Under the pieces are notes generated by a model. It did no database searches, had not been told where the DNA came from, and saw only the letters and a program-made list of their open reading frames with translations. Made by a program: the position numbers and the translations under genes. From Oscillospiraceae bacterium (GTDB lineage: Bacteria > Bacillota > Clostridia > Oscillospirales > Oscillospiraceae), in NCBI GenBank assembly GCA_015067615.1, contig SVMD01000009.1, positions 1 to 64,000 of the forward strand: a stretch of 64,000 bases of DNA, given 5' to 3'. Positions 18,197-29,090 of this stretch are shown in pieces; positions within the stretch are counted from its first letter, which is position 1, and each line of letters opens with the position of its first letter.

Positions 18197-19102
18197 TCAG
18201 CTCATTTTCTCAAGCTTTTCAATTACCTTCTGGAAATACTCAGGCAATGGTGCAAAGACCATCACGGGCCTTCCGTCCCGGGGGTGGAAGAAGCAGAGGG
18301 TTCCCGCGTGGAGGCACTGGGAATCCTGGCCCAGCTCCGCCTTTTTGTGGCCGTAGACCGTGTCGCCCAGGATTGGGTGGCCGATGTGGGCCATGTGGAC
18401 CCGGATCTGGTGGGTCCGGCCGGTTTCCAGCTTACAGCGGACGTGGGTGTAGCCCCGGTAGCGCTTGACTACTTCCCAGTGGGTCACCGCTTCCTTGGAA
18501 TTGCGGGCGATGACGCACATCTTCTTCCGGTCTGTGGGGTGGCGGCCGATGGGGGCGTCCACGGTGCCGCTGTCCTCTTTTAAATTGCCGCAGACGATCA
18601 GCTCGTAGACCCGGTGCATGGTGTGGTCCTTCAGCTGGGAGGAGAGCATATTGTGGGCAAAGTCGTTTTTGGCCACGGCCAGCAGACCGGAGGTATCCTT
18701 GTCGATGCGGTGGACAATGCCTGGCCGCAGCTCGCCGTTGATACCGGAGAGGTTGTCCCCCATGGCATGCAGTAGGCCGTTTACAAGGGTGTCATCCTGG
18801 TGTCCTGCCGCAGGATGGACCACCAGCCCCTTGGGCTTATTGATGACGATCACGTCCTCGTCCTCATAGGCGATATCCAGCTGCATCTCGGTGGGCCGGA
18901 TGTCCACCTTTTTGGGCTCCGGGATGGTAAATTCGATGGTATCTCCCGGGTTCAGCTTGTCGTTTTTCCTGGCCTTTTTGCCGTTGCGCGTCACCAGGCC
19001 CTCTTCGATGAGCTTCTGGACAGCGGAGCGGCTCATATTTTCGGCGCTGCGGACCAGAAACGCGTCCAGCCGCTCGCCGGGAATGTCGGCATAAAGTGTC
19101 AT
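18197..19102 (-). CDS. RluA-family pseudouridine synthase
   Basis: S4 domain; GLVVHPAAGHQDDTLVNGLL; PGIVHRIDKDTSGLLAVAKN; LETGRTHQIRVHMAHIGHPILGD. Confidence 0.9.
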   Translation of the reverse strand: MTLYADIPGERLDAFLVRSAENMSRSAVQKLIEEGLVTRNGKKARKNDKLNPGDTIEFTIPEPKKVDIRPTEMQLDIAYEDEDVIVINKPKGLVVHPAAGHQDDTLVNGLLHAMGDNLSGINGELRPGIVHRIDKDTSGLLAVAKNDFAHNMLSSQLKDHTMHRVYELIVCGNLKEDSGTVDAPIGRHPTDRKKMCVIARNSKEAVTHWEVVKRYRGYTHVRCKLETGRTHQIRVHMAHIGHPILGDTVYGHKKAELGQDSQCLHAGTLCFFHPRDGRPVMVFAPLPEYFQKVIEKLEKMS

Positions 19103-19128
19103 AAGATATTCCTCTTAGGTATCACAAT

Positions 19129-19204
19129 GTAGGGCGGGGGCTTGCTCCCGCCGTTGGGGTTGTAGGTGATTGAAACAAGCGGCGGGGGCAAGCCCCCGCC
19201 CTAC
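19129..19204. repeat. Class B hairpin-pair element lacking TIRs
   Basis: GTAGGGCGGGGGCTTGCTCCCGCCG...CGGCGGGGGCAAGCCCCCGCCCTAC. Confidence 0.8.
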
Positions 19205-19216
19205 GGCATAGAGGGC

Positions 19217-19696
19217 TTATTTCTTCTTCTCGTCCTTCCAGAATTCCTTGTTGAACAGGATCAGGCTCACCATCAGCAGCACGCAGCCGCAGGTGATGAA
19301 GCAGTCAGCCACATTGAACACAGGGAAACGCATGAACTCCGTTTCGATCATGTCCACCACGAAGCCCAAGCGCACCCGGTCGATCATATTGCCTAAGCCT
19401 CCGCCGTAGATGGCGGCGATGCACCAGCGCTCGAAGGTGGAGAAGGGCATGGACTTCTTGAAGTATTCCCAGAGCATCAGCGCCGTGAACACGCAGAAGA
19501 TCAGGGCAAAGAGCCACTGCTGGCCCTCAAAGGAGGAGAAGGCCGCGCCGGTATTCTGAATATAGGTCAGCCGCAGCAGCCCGGGGATAAAGGGGATGCG
19601 CTGCCCCAGAGCGATATTGGCAACGGTCAGAAATTTAGTAAATTGGTCAGCCGCCACGATTCCCGTGACAAACAGCAAAAAATGAGTAAAATGCAT
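19217..19696 (-). CDS. lspA: Lipoprotein signal peptidase (signal peptidase II)
   Basis: GIVAADQFTKFLTV; RLTYIQNTGAAFSSFEG; GGGLGNMIDRVRLGFVVDMI; FPVFNVADCFI. Confidence 0.93.
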   Translation of the reverse strand: MHFTHFLLFVTGIVAADQFTKFLTVANIALGQRIPFIPGLLRLTYIQNTGAAFSSFEGQQWLFALIFCVFTALMLWEYFKKSMPFSTFERWCIAAIYGGGLGNMIDRVRLGFVVDMIETEFMRFPVFNVADCFITCGCVLLMVSLILFNKEFWKDEKKK

Positions 19697-19884
19697 AGGA
19701 TAATCCTCCTGAATTCTTACTCAACATCATACCACGCAGTAACAATAAAGTCAAACGATGTGCCGTTCCCGGTTGGTTTTATTATGGTTTGACGGAGAGG
19801 GCATCATAACATCTTTGATGCCCTCTCCGTCACCGCCAAAGGAGTGAGCGCCAGCAGGGTATTTACCCTGCTGGCGCTTCATAT

Positions 19885-20631
19885 TTAGGTTCTTGCCATG
19901 CCGTCGACGCTCAGGACCACGCCGGTGATATAGCTGGCTTCATCGGAGGCCAGGAAGGCGAAGGCGTTGGCAATGTCCTCGGGCTGGCCCAGACGGCGCA
20001 GGGGCACCTGGGCGATCATGGGCTCGATGATGGACTTGGGCACTGCCTTCATCATGTCGGTCTCGGTGATGCCGGGGGCCACTGCGTTGACCCGGATGCC
20101 CTTGGGGCCCAGTTCCCGGGCCAGGGACACGGTCATGCCGTTGACGGCAAACTTGGAGGTGGGATAGGCCACGCCGCTGGGCTGGCCGTAGATGGACACC
20201 ATGGAGGAGGTGTTCAGGATAACGCCCTGACCCTTCTCGGCCATGAACTCGGCGGCGATGCGGGTGGCATTGAACAGGCCCTTCACGTTCAGGTCCATGA
20301 CCTTGTCGAAGATCTCCTCGGTGTAGTTCAGCAGGGGGGTCCGCTCGGACAGGCCTGCGTTGTTCACCAAGATATCCAGGGAGCCGAAGGCTTCCTTCAC
20401 GGCGGTGAAGGATTCCCGGACGCTGTCCAGGTCTGCCAGGTTGGGGCAGATGCCCATGACCCGGGCGTTGGGGAAGGCGGCGCGGAGCTTGTCGGCGGCC
20501 TTGTCGGCGTTGGCCTGGCTGGAGGCGGTGATGGCCACCAGAGCGCCCTCCTTCAGGAACTTCTCCGCGGTGGCGTAGCCGATGCCGCGGCTGCCGCCGG
20601 TAATCACGGCGACCTTATTCAGTAATCTCAT
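19885..20631 (-). CDS. SDR-family oxidoreductase (FabG-like)
   Basis: VAVITGGSRGIGYATAEKFLKEG; NNAGLS; YPTSKFAVNGMTVSLARELGPKGIRVNAVAPG. Confidence 0.88.
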   Translation of the reverse strand: MRLLNKVAVITGGSRGIGYATAEKFLKEGALVAITASSQANADKAADKLRAAFPNARVMGICPNLADLDSVRESFTAVKEAFGSLDILVNNAGLSERTPLLNYTEEIFDKVMDLNVKGLFNATRIAAEFMAEKGQGVILNTSSMVSIYGQPSGVAYPTSKFAVNGMTVSLARELGPKGIRVNAVAPGITETDMMKAVPKSIIEPMIAQVPLRRLGQPEDIANAFAFLASDEASYITGVVLSVDGMART

Positions 20632-20662
20632 TGGTATTTCCTCCTATGAAAGGTTTTATATA

Positions 20663-21445
20663 TCAGCCCAGGGCCACATCCAGCATCATCATCAGCGTGA
20701 AACCCACGGCGAAGAAAATGGTGCCGATGTTGGAATGTTCACCCTCGGACATTTCGGGGATCAGCTCCTCCACCACCACATAGAGCATGGCGCCGGCGGA
20801 GAAGGCCAGCAGGTAGGGCAGGACGGGAACCACCAGGCTTGCCAGGGCGATGGTCAGCACCGCGCCCAGAGGCTCCACGATGCCGGAGGCCACGCCGTAG
20901 GCGAAGGACCGGCGGCGGCTCATGCCGTTTGACTTCAGGGGCATGGAGATGATGGCGCCCTCGGGGATGTTCTGGATGGCAATGCCCAGGGACAGGGCCA
21001 GCAGCGAGGCAAAGGACAGCGTCTCCTGTCCTGTGAGCCAGCCTGCCACCACAACGCCCACGGCCATGCCCTCAGGGAAATTGTGCAGGGCCACCGCCAG
21101 CACCATCATGGTGGATTTTCCCAGGCCGCAATCCCGGCCCTCGGGGCAGTCGCTGTTTAAGTGCAGGTGGGGGATCAGATGGTCCAGGGCCAGCAGGAAC
21201 AGAAAGCCCAGCCACACGCCCGCAAAGGCGGGCAGGAAGGAGAGCTTGCCCAGGTGGGCGCTCTGGTCGATGGCGGGGATGATCAGACTCCAGACGGAGG
21301 CCGCCACCATGACGCCGGCGGCGAAGCCGGTGAGGATCCGCTGCAGGGTCCGGTTCATCTTACCCTTGAGAAAAAATACGAAAGCCGAGCCGATGGTGGT
21401 GCCCAGAAAGGGGATCATCACGGCGCTCAGTGCCTGAATATGCAT
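20663..21445 (-). CDS. ZIP-family metal transporter
   Basis: MMVLAVALHNFPEGMAVGV; LGIAIQNIPEGAIISMPL. Confidence 0.9.
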   Translation of the reverse strand: MHIQALSAVMIPFLGTTIGSAFVFFLKGKMNRTLQRILTGFAAGVMVAASVWSLIIPAIDQSAHLGKLSFLPAFAGVWLGFLFLLALDHLIPHLHLNSDCPEGRDCGLGKSTMMVLAVALHNFPEGMAVGVVVAGWLTGQETLSFASLLALSLGIAIQNIPEGAIISMPLKSNGMSRRRSFAYGVASGIVEPLGAVLTIALASLVVPVLPYLLAFSAGAMLYVVVEELIPEMSEGEHSNIGTIFFAVGFTLMMMLDVALG

Positions 21446-21598
21446 ATGTATGCCTCCTTGTTCAGTTTCTTCTTGATTATAGTATACACTGCCAGGAAAA
21501 AATGTTCCGTGATGAAGTCACTCTGATCCGATGCCGCGGAAAACACCCCTGATACCTTGTTGTATCAGGGGTGCTTACACACAAACCGGGGACCCCTT

Positions 21599-22300
21599 TT
21601 ACAGAGGACTTTTTTTGATCTGGGCAAAGCGCCGGGGGTACTTAGGAGGCGTGGGGGAGACTTTCCGCAGGACGATCACCGCGTGGGCAGTGCCGTCGAT
21701 GGGATATTCCTTCACGGTTTCCAGCTTCAGGCCCAGCTTTTTGATGGCATTGCCGCACTCGGCCAGCTCTTCCCGGGCGGCGGCACCCTTCATGGCCAGC
21801 ACCGCGCCGCCTACTTTTACATAGGGAGCGGTCAGCTCTAAGAGGATGTTCAGCCGGGCAACGGCCCGGGAGGTGGCGAAATCGTAGCTTTCCCGGCGGG
21901 AGACAACTGCCTCCTCGGCCCGGGCGGTGACACATTCGGCGCTGACGCCCAGGGTGGGCAACACCTCTTCCAGCCACTTCATCCGCTTACCCAGAGAATC
22001 CAGCAGGGTGATCCGGGCTGTGGGACAGGCGATGGCCAGGGGCACGCCGGGGAAGCCGGCGCCGCAGCCCACATCGATGAGGGACTTGCGGTCAAGGTCA
22101 GCGGTGCTTAAGACCGTCAGGGAGTCCAGCAGGTGCAGTTTGGCCACGGCCTCGTCCTCGGTGATGCCTGTGAGGTTCATCACCTCATTCTGCTTCACCA
22201 TGGCGTGGCCGAAAGCACACAGCTGTTCCTGAATTTCCGGGCTCAGCTCCAGATTCAGCTGGGGCAGACCGGCAGACAGGGCGGATAACATCTTGTCCAT
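21599..22300 (-). CDS. rsmG: 16S rRNA (guanine527-N7)-methyltransferase
   Basis: EVMNLTGITEDEAVAKLHLLDSLTVL; SLIDVGCGAGFPGVPLAIACP; DFATSRAVARLNILLELTAPYVKVGG. Confidence 0.93.
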   Translation of the reverse strand: MDKMLSALSAGLPQLNLELSPEIQEQLCAFGHAMVKQNEVMNLTGITEDEAVAKLHLLDSLTVLSTADLDRKSLIDVGCGAGFPGVPLAIACPTARITLLDSLGKRMKWLEEVLPTLGVSAECVTARAEEAVVSRRESYDFATSRAVARLNILLELTAPYVKVGGAVLAMKGAAAREELAECGNAIKKLGLKLETVKEYPIDGTAHAVIVLRKVSPTPPKYPRRFAQIKKSPL

Positions 22301-23478
22301 TATTCGCCGCCCTCCGTAGGTGCTGTGGGAGTCTTGGCATTGACAATGCCGCTTAAGTCCACCTGGGTGGAATCGTAGGGATCGAAGGGATCCTCCTCCA
22401 CCACAATGGAGGGCAGTACAATCTGCTGAATATGCCAGGAAACCAGCAGGTCCGCCACCTTGCCGTAGGAGACAAAGCCGTTTTCATCGGGGGTCAGGTT
22501 GGTGGCAGCTGCAGCACCGGAGCCGCCGGAGGTAGAGAAGAACTTGTTGTAATGGCTCATATCCTGGTACAGCTCGTCGGTGACCCGGCTGTTGACCCGG
22601 GCGGCCGCGTTGGATGCCTCGGTGGTGTTGGCGTTCACCAGAGCCATATAGCAGTAGCGGTAGGCCATGAAATAGGCACTGTACTGATATTCCACACTCT
22701 CATTCACGGAGCCCGTCAGGAAGGCGGCGAAATTGGCATCCTCCTCGGTGTAGATGCACATCCGGTGGGCCATTTCATGGCTCATGGAGAAGGGCAGCAG
22801 AATATCGGGAATGTCCGGGTTGACACAGGATTCACCGGTGATACCCACGGTGATGCCCGTAATGCCCCGGGAAGAAAACCAGTCGGACCAGGCCAGCTTC
22901 TTCACAGGCATGGTGGTCTCGCCGGCAAAGACCGGGTAGGAATAGTCGTAGGTCATCTTGTGGAAGCCGTCGCCGGTCTGGCTGGCCAGAGTATCAAAAT
23001 CCGCAAAATCCACGTTGCCGCTGGCGTCCCGGTTGACCTGGGTGGACAGCTCGATGGCTCTGTCCCGGTAATACTCGGCCGCCTCGGTCAGCTCCTGCAC
23101 ATTGTAGGCACCGATCTCCAGCCGGATGTCCTCAGCCAGGGGACCTGCGAAATAGTTCAGGCCAAAGACCAGGGTATAGATCATATACACGCAGCTTGCA
23201 GCAGCCAGAACCCAGCCAAACCACTGAATGGGGTTCCATTTCAGCACGATCATCAGCACCGCCGTGGCAAGACCGATGACCACCAGGGCCATCACCAGCA
23301 TCTGCCACACCACGAAATCCACGCTGCCGCTCCACTGAGCCAGCATGTTCTGCATGGTTCGGATGACGTAGGGGTAGACCATGTCAACCAGAGAAGTAAA
23401 CTGCTGGCCGAACTGAATCAGGGCCCAGGTGATGACCGCAAAAATAAAAGCGGTCAAATATCCGCGCCAATATTTCAA
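22300..23478 (-). CDS. DUF3810-like membrane protein with HExxH-like HEMAH motif
   Basis: Multiple TM then FSMSHEMAHRMCIYTEEDANFAAFLTG. Overlaps the rsmG start (TAATG). Confidence 0.75.
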   Translation of the reverse strand: MKYWRGYLTAFIFAVITWALIQFGQQFTSLVDMVYPYVIRTMQNMLAQWSGSVDFVVWQMLVMALVVIGLATAVLMIVLKWNPIQWFGWVLAAASCVYMIYTLVFGLNYFAGPLAEDIRLEIGAYNVQELTEAAEYYRDRAIELSTQVNRDASGNVDFADFDTLASQTGDGFHKMTYDYSYPVFAGETTMPVKKLAWSDWFSSRGITGITVGITGESCVNPDIPDILLPFSMSHEMAHRMCIYTEEDANFAAFLTGSVNESVEYQYSAYFMAYRYCYMALVNANTTEASNAAARVNSRVTDELYQDMSHYNKFFSTSGGSGAAAATNLTPDENGFVSYGKVADLLVSWHIQQIVLPSIVVEEDPFDPYDSTQVDLSGIVNAKTPTAPTEGGE

Positions 23479-23616
23479 AGGAAAGCGCCTCCTTTACATC
23501 TTTGGGTAAAATAGTTAGGGTCTTGTATAGTATAGCACAGTTCGGCGCAATTGTCTGCCCCTAAATTTTTTAAATTTTTATAAAGGAAGCGGAAAATCAT
23601 CCCGTTCTGACACAAA

Positions 23617-23650
23617 ACAGCCCCGGAGGTAACTCCGGGGCTGCTTATCA
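23617..23650 (-). terminator. Rho-independent terminator downstream of glyQS
   Basis: CAGCCCCGGAGgtaaCTCCGGGGCTG. Confidence 0.7.
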
Positions 23651-23657
23651 TTTTGAA

Positions 23658-25088
23658 TTAGTAAGCGATCTTCTCGGCGATATAGGCCTTCAGCTCAGAA
23701 ATGGGGATACGGACCTGCTCCATAGTGTCACGGTCACGGACGGTGACGCAGTTGTCAGCGGGGGTGTTCTCGTCGCCGACGGTCTCGAAGTCCACGGTGA
23801 TGCACAGGGGGGTGCCGATCTCGTCCTCACGGCGGTAACGCTTGCCGATGGAGCCGGCATCGTCAAAGTCCACCATGAAGTCCTTCTGCAGCATGTGGTA
23901 GATCTCCTCAGCCTTGGGGGACAGCTTCTTGCTCAGGGGCAGGACAGCGGCCTTGAAGGGAGCCAGGGCGGGATGGAAGCGCATGACGGTACGGATGTCG
24001 GGGTTGCCCTTCTTGTCGGTGCCAACCACTTCCTCGTCGTAAGCCTCGCACAGGAAGGCCAGGGTCACGCGGTCGCAGCCCAGGGAGGGCTCCACAACGT
24101 AGGGGATATAGTGCTCGTTCCGCTCCTGATCGAAGTAGGTCTGATCCTTGCCGGAGTGGGTCTGGTGAGCGTTCAGGTCGAAGTTGGTACGGGAAGCCAC
24201 GCCCCACAGCTCGCCCCAGCCGAAGGGGAAGACGAACTCGAAGTCGGTGGTGGCGTTGGAGTAGTGGGACAGCTCCTCGGGATCGTGGTCCCGGAGGCGC
24301 AGGTTCTCGTCCTTCATGCCCAGGCCCAGCAGCCACTCGTGGCAGTACTGCTTCCAGTACTTGAACCACTCCAGCTCGGTGCCGGGCTGGCAGAAGAACT
24401 CCAGCTCCATCTGCTCGAACTCGCGGGTACGGAAGGTGAAGTTACCGGGGCTGATCTCGTTACGGAAGGACTTGCCAATCTGGCAGATGCCGAAGGGCAG
24501 CTTCCGGCGGGTGGTGCGCTGAACGTTCTGGAAGTTGACGAAGATACCCTGAGCGGTCTCAGGACGCAGGTAAACGATGTTCTTGGCATCCTCGGTGACA
24601 CCCTGGAAGGTCTTGAACATCAGGTTGAACTGACGGATATCGGTCCAGTTGAACTTGCCGCAGGAGGGGCAGCAGATGTTGTGCTCCTCCACGAAGGCCT
24701 TCATCTCAGCCTGGGAGAAAGCGTCGATGGGCTTCTCCAGCTCCACGCCGTTTTCCTTGCACCAGTCCTCGATGACCTTGTCGGCGCGGAAGCGCTCTTT
24801 GCACTCCTTGCAGTCCATCAGGGGATCGGAGAAACCACCGACGTGACCGGAAGCAACCCAGGTCTGGGGGTTCATCAGAATGGCTGCGTCCATACCCACG
24901 TTGTAGGGGTTCTCCTGGACGAACTTCTTCCACCAAGCCTTCTTCACGTTGTTCTTCAGCTCAACACCCAGAGGGCCGTAGTCCCAGGTGTTGGCCAGAC
25001 CACCGTAGATCTCGGAGCCGGCGAAGATGAAGCCGCGGTTCTTGCAGAGATTTGCGATTTGGTCCATGGTCTTGTCGATGTTTTTCAT
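23658..25088 (-). CDS. glyQS: Glycine--tRNA ligase (single-chain type)
   Basis: [90 protein letters not shown]. Confidence 0.95.
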   Translation of the reverse strand: MKNIDKTMDQIANLCKNRGFIFAGSEIYGGLANTWDYGPLGVELKNNVKKAWWKKFVQENPYNVGMDAAILMNPQTWVASGHVGGFSDPLMDCKECKERFRADKVIEDWCKENGVELEKPIDAFSQAEMKAFVEEHNICCPSCGKFNWTDIRQFNLMFKTFQGVTEDAKNIVYLRPETAQGIFVNFQNVQRTTRRKLPFGICQIGKSFRNEISPGNFTFRTREFEQMELEFFCQPGTELEWFKYWKQYCHEWLLGLGMKDENLRLRDHDPEELSHYSNATTDFEFVFPFGWGELWGVASRTNFDLNAHQTHSGKDQTYFDQERNEHYIPYVVEPSLGCDRVTLAFLCEAYDEEVVGTDKKGNPDIRTVMRFHPALAPFKAAVLPLSKKLSPKAEEIYHMLQKDFMVDFDDAGSIGKRYRREDEIGTPLCITVDFETVGDENTPADNCVTVRDRDTMEQVRIPISELKAYIAEKIAY

Positions 25089-25230
25089 GTTCTTTTCCTC
25101 CATAATATGGAATTATGATTCGTAGGGCCTATTATACCTTTTTTACTGATATAAATCAAGTGTGAGAATAGGCAAAAGTCTCCCCGGTTTAGGGAGACTT
25201 TTATACATTTTGGCTATTTTTGTACAGAAA

Positions 25231-26043
25231 TTAATCGCTGACCAGCTCCGGACCCAGGTCCCGGGCCATGAGCTCGTGGCAGTATTCGGCAATTTCCACG
25301 GTTTTCTTTTCCAGAACGGTCTCCGCCGGGATCACCTCCAGCACACTCAGCTCCACATGGCTGGGCCGCAGGTGCAGGATGTTGGCCACCACCGGCAGGG
25401 TGTTTTTCAGGGTGCAGACCACGATGGGCACCCTGGCCTTCTGGGCGATCTTGAATACGCCGGGCTTGAAATGGTGGAGCTTGCCGTCCTCGGTGAGGAT
25501 GCCGCCCTCCGGGAACACGGCCACGGAGGCCTTGTCCTCCTTCAGAATTTCAATGCACCGCAGGATGGTCTTTAATGCCTCCCGGTCATTTTCCCGGTTG
25601 ATCAGCTGGCACAGCAGCTTGTGCATCATGGGGCCGATGACGAACATGGTGCTGTTCTCCCGCTTGGAAATGAAGGCCAGCTGGTATTTGGCCAGGCTCC
25701 GCAGCAGGATGATGGGGTCGGAGTCGCTGCAATGGTTGCAAACCAGCAGGAACCGGCCCTCTTTCGGCAGTTTTTCCAGGCCCTTCTTTTTGATATGGAT
25801 CCGCAGCACCGGCAGCACCGATTCCAGGATCAGATTGGTCACCTTACGGTAATGGGGGTCGTCATCCTCCTGGGGCACATTCTGGTCCACCCGGCTGCAC
25901 AGGTACAGCAGGTACAAAAACATGCCCAGGCACAGAAGCAGCAACCCGCCCACAAAGGTTCCCAGAGCTGCCCAGAAACCGGCCTGAAAGCCCACAAACA
26001 GCGCCGCCGCCAGGGCGATCAGCGCGAAAAAGCCAAGTAACAT
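25231..26043 (-). CDS. 1-acyl-sn-glycerol-3-phosphate acyltransferase (PlsC-like)
   Basis: RFLLVCNHCSDSDPIILLRSL; VAVFPEGGILTEDGKLHHFKPGVFKIAQKARVPIVV. Confidence 0.88.
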   Translation of the reverse strand: MLLGFFALIALAAALFVGFQAGFWAALGTFVGGLLLLCLGMFLYLLYLCSRVDQNVPQEDDDPHYRKVTNLILESVLPVLRIHIKKKGLEKLPKEGRFLLVCNHCSDSDPIILLRSLAKYQLAFISKRENSTMFVIGPMMHKLLCQLINRENDREALKTILRCIEILKEDKASVAVFPEGGILTEDGKLHHFKPGVFKIAQKARVPIVVCTLKNTLPVVANILHLRPSHVELSVLEVIPAETVLEKKTVEIAEYCHELMARDLGPELVSD

Positions 26044-26210
26044 GCACTCTCCTCCAAATTTCGACTTACTTTCCTTATTATACCTCCCGCCGCCGCCCAA
26101 TACAAGGCTTTTTTCTGATTCTTTATTTTGTCCCGGTACTGGAAATTGACGGTGCATGTGTTATAATAAGATATTATTGTAAACCAAATCCCCCTTTGGA
26201 GGGTCCTGAT

Positions 26211-26948
26211 ATGAAGCTTTCCCAACGAAATCAAAAAAATCTGATTTTTGCCGCCGCAGCGGGCTTTACCGGCTTCGCCCTCCGGGCGCTGCTGTACCGC
26301 ATCGGCTTTGACGAAAAGAATATTCTCTCCGCCTCCCATCCCCTGCACCTGGTCACGCTGGTCCTCACCGCCGCCGTGGCAGGATATCTTGTGTTCCGGG
26401 TCCGAAAGCAGGAGGAGGACACCGCAGCCGGTTCCCCCTGGGTCCGGTTCCTGGTCGGCCTGCTGGGCGGATGCTTTCTCTTTCTCCACGGTATCACCCT
26501 GGCCCGGGAATTATCGGGGCTGCTGACGGTGCTGCGCTGCGCCGGGGCCATGATCGGGGCCGGGGCCATGATGGTTTCCGTGTTTCCGCCCCTGAAAAGC
26601 CGCCGGGTCCAGATGCTCTGCCATGGCCTGATCACGGCCTTTTTTGCCCTGGATATGCTCTGCCGCTATCGGGACTGGAGCGGAAATCCCCAGCTGCCGG
26701 ACTACGTGTTCCATGTGCTGTGCGCCATCTGCCTGAGTCTCTGCTCCTACCACCGGCTGGCCTTTGACGCAGGGTTGGCCAAGCCCCGGCGCCACAGCTT
26801 CTGCTGCCTGATGGCCCTTTATCTGTGCATGACCTGTCTGGTGGGCCCCGAGGGCTGGGAATTCTACCTGGGCGGCGCCTTCTGGGCCGCCGCCTGCCTG
26901 TTCACCCCGGCTACCCCCAAAAAGGAGGCTAAAGATGTACCTGCCTGA
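26211..26948 (+). CDS. Hypothetical multi-pass membrane protein
   Basis: MKLSQRNQKNLIFAAAAGFTGFALRALLYRIGFDEKN; hydrophobic segments; overlaps the next gene start. Confidence 0.7.
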   Translation: MKLSQRNQKNLIFAAAAGFTGFALRALLYRIGFDEKNILSASHPLHLVTLVLTAAVAGYLVFRVRKQEEDTAAGSPWVRFLVGLLGGCFLFLHGITLARELSGLLTVLRCAGAMIGAGAMMVSVFPPLKSRRVQMLCHGLITAFFALDMLCRYRDWSGNPQLPDYVFHVLCAICLSLCSYHRLAFDAGLAKPRRHSFCCLMALYLCMTCLVGPEGWEFYLGGAFWAAACLFTPATPKKEAKDVPA

Positions 26949-28254
26949 TTATGTCCGGGTCTGCGTGGATGCCCTGGAAGAAGCCGGCTTTCAGGCCTGG
27001 GCCGTGGGCGGCTGCGTCCGGGACGCCATTTTAGGACTGACACCCAACGACTATGACCTCTGCACCGACGCCAGGCCTGATCAGACCGAGGAAGTCTTTG
27101 CCGGGTACGGCCTGATCCTGAACGGCAAAAAGCACGGCACCGTGGGCGTGATTGTGGACAAAAACGTGGTGGAGATCACCACCTTCCGCACCGAGGGTGA
27201 CTACAGGGACAACCGCCACCCGGAATGGGTGGAATTCGTCCCAGACATCAAACAGGATCTGGCCCGGCGGGATTACACCGTCAACGCTATGGCCTGGTCC
27301 CCGAAGCGGGGCTTCGCGGACCCCTTCGGAGGCCGGGAGGACCTGAGCAACCACGTTCTTCGGGCCGTCGGCGACCCGGAAAAGCGGTTCCGGGAGGACT
27401 CCCTGCGGATCCTCCGGGGTGCCCGGTTCGCGGTGAAGTACCGTCTGGAGCCCGAAGCCGCCACGGAGAAGGCCATGACCGCTCTGGCTCCTCTCATGGA
27501 CAATCTGGCCCGGGAACGGGTCTGGGACGAGTTATGTAAACTGATCTTGCTGGCAGATGCCTCTGATCTGCTCCGCTTCGCCCCGGTCGTTACCCAGGTG
27601 ATCCCGGAGCTGCGCCCTCTGATGGGCTTTGATCAGAAAAACAAGCACCACATCTACGACATCTACACCCATACCGCCCGGGTGGTTCAGGGAGTGCCCC
27701 GGGAGCTGACGCTCCGCTGGGCGGCGCTGCTTCACGACATCGGCAAGCCCGCCAGCTTCACCCTGGGCGATGACGGGCAGGGCCATTTCTACGGCCACGC
27801 CGCCGTCAGCGCGGAGATGGCCGATGGGGTTCTGCGGCGGCTGAAGGCCCCCACCGCCCTGCGGGAGCGGGTGGTGCTGCTGATTGAGAAGCACATGGTC
27901 TGGCTGGAGGTATCCAAAAGTGCCATCCGCCGCTGGATCAGCCGCCTTGGCCCGGAGGCCATGGACCAGCTGATGACCCTGCAATCAGCGGATACCGGCG
28001 GCAAGGGCACCGAAGATCCGGCGGAAAACCCCTATTTTTCCGGCATCCGGGCCATTATGGACCAGATCGAGGCAGAAAACGCCTGTCTTACCTTAAAGGA
28101 CCTGGCGGTGAACGGCCACGATCTCATGGCCCTGGGCCTGAAGGGCAGGGAAATCGGAAATGCCCTGAACCGGCTGCTGAGTCTGGTTCTGGAGGACGCT
28201 GTCCCCAACGAAAAAGCGGCCCTGCTGGCCGCATTACAGGAGGATACAATATGA
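26935..28254 (+). CDS. cca: CCA tRNA nucleotidyltransferase with HD domain
   Basis: GFQAWAVGGCVRDAILGLTPNDYDLCTDARPDQ; RDYTVNAMAW; RFREDSLRILRGARFAVKYRL; WAALLHDIGKP. Confidence 0.92.
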   Translation: MYLPDYVRVCVDALEEAGFQAWAVGGCVRDAILGLTPNDYDLCTDARPDQTEEVFAGYGLILNGKKHGTVGVIVDKNVVEITTFRTEGDYRDNRHPEWVEFVPDIKQDLARRDYTVNAMAWSPKRGFADPFGGREDLSNHVLRAVGDPEKRFREDSLRILRGARFAVKYRLEPEAATEKAMTALAPLMDNLARERVWDELCKLILLADASDLLRFAPVVTQVIPELRPLMGFDQKNKHHIYDIYTHTARVVQGVPRELTLRWAALLHDIGKPASFTLGDDGQGHFYGHAAVSAEMADGVLRRLKAPTALRERVVLLIEKHMVWLEVSKSAIRRWISRLGPEAMDQLMTLQSADTGGKGTEDPAENPYFSGIRAIMDQIEAENACLTLKDLAVNGHDLMALGLKGREIGNALNRLLSLVLEDAVPNEKAALLAALQEDTI

Positions 28255-29051
28255 AAATTGCCATTGTCACCGGTGCCAGCTCCGGCATGGGCCGGGAATT
28301 CGTGACCCAGCTGGAAAAATACGTCACCGTGGACGAGATCTGGGTCATCGCCCGGCGCAGGGAAGCTCTGGAAGCCCTTTCCGGCCAGGTGAAGGCCACC
28401 CTGCGGCCCATCCCCCTGGACCTGTGCGAAAGCGACAGCTTCGAGACCCTCTCGGCCCTGCTTCATGCGGAAAATCCGGATGTAAAACTGCTGGTCAATG
28501 CCGCGGGCTTCGGCAAATTCGGCTCCTGGCATAAGATCTCCCCTGAGGACGATCTGAAAATGATCGACTTAAACTGCAAGGCTCTGGTGGCCATGACCCG
28601 GCTTGTGATCCCCTACATGCACAGCGGCAGCCACATTTTGCAGCTGGACAGCCTGTCCGCCTTCCAGCCGGTGCCCTACATCACCACCTACGGCGCCACC
28701 AAGGCCTTCGTCCTGAACTATTCCCGCTCCATGAACCGGGAGCTGAAGGGTACCGGCATCCGGATGATGGCTATGAACCCCGGCTGGGTCAAGACCGAGT
28801 TCTTCGACCATGCGTTCCAGACCAACGAGGGCGGCGAAGTGCAGTATTTCAACCACCTGTACGAGGCAAAGGATGTGGTGGCCACGGGCCTCAACGCCCT
28901 GTACCGCACCAAAAAGGACTACTATGTCCACGGCCTGCCCGTCCAGCTCCAGGTCTTCGGCATTAAGCTCATGCCCCACAGCATCGTCATGTCCATCTGG
29001 CAGAACCAGCAGAAAAAGCCCAAAAACAACAAGGATCTCACCACAAAATAA
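28251..29051 (+). CDS. SDR-family oxidoreductase
   Basis: MKIAIVTGASSGMGREFVTQLEK; LLVNAAGFGKFG; YITTYGATKAFVLNYSRSMNREL. Confidence 0.88.
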   Translation: MKIAIVTGASSGMGREFVTQLEKYVTVDEIWVIARRREALEALSGQVKATLRPIPLDLCESDSFETLSALLHAENPDVKLLVNAAGFGKFGSWHKISPEDDLKMIDLNCKALVAMTRLVIPYMHSGSHILQLDSLSAFQPVPYITTYGATKAFVLNYSRSMNRELKGTGIRMMAMNPGWVKTEFFDHAFQTNEGGEVQYFNHLYEAKDVVATGLNALYRTKKDYYVHGLPVQLQVFGIKLMPHSIVMSIWQNQQKKPKNNKDLTTK

Positions 29052-29054
29052 ACG

Positions 29055-29090
29055 CAAAAACGCCTGCCCTGCGGCAGGCGTTTTTCTTTA
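29055..29090. terminator. Bidirectional terminator between convergent genes
   Basis: AAAAACGCCTGCCctgcGGCAGGCGTTTTT. Confidence 0.85.

Noticed and set aside
25088-25230. T-box leader upstream of glyQS
   Set aside because: Only ~140 bp of non-coding sequence; no specifier/antiterminator structure or T-box motif found.
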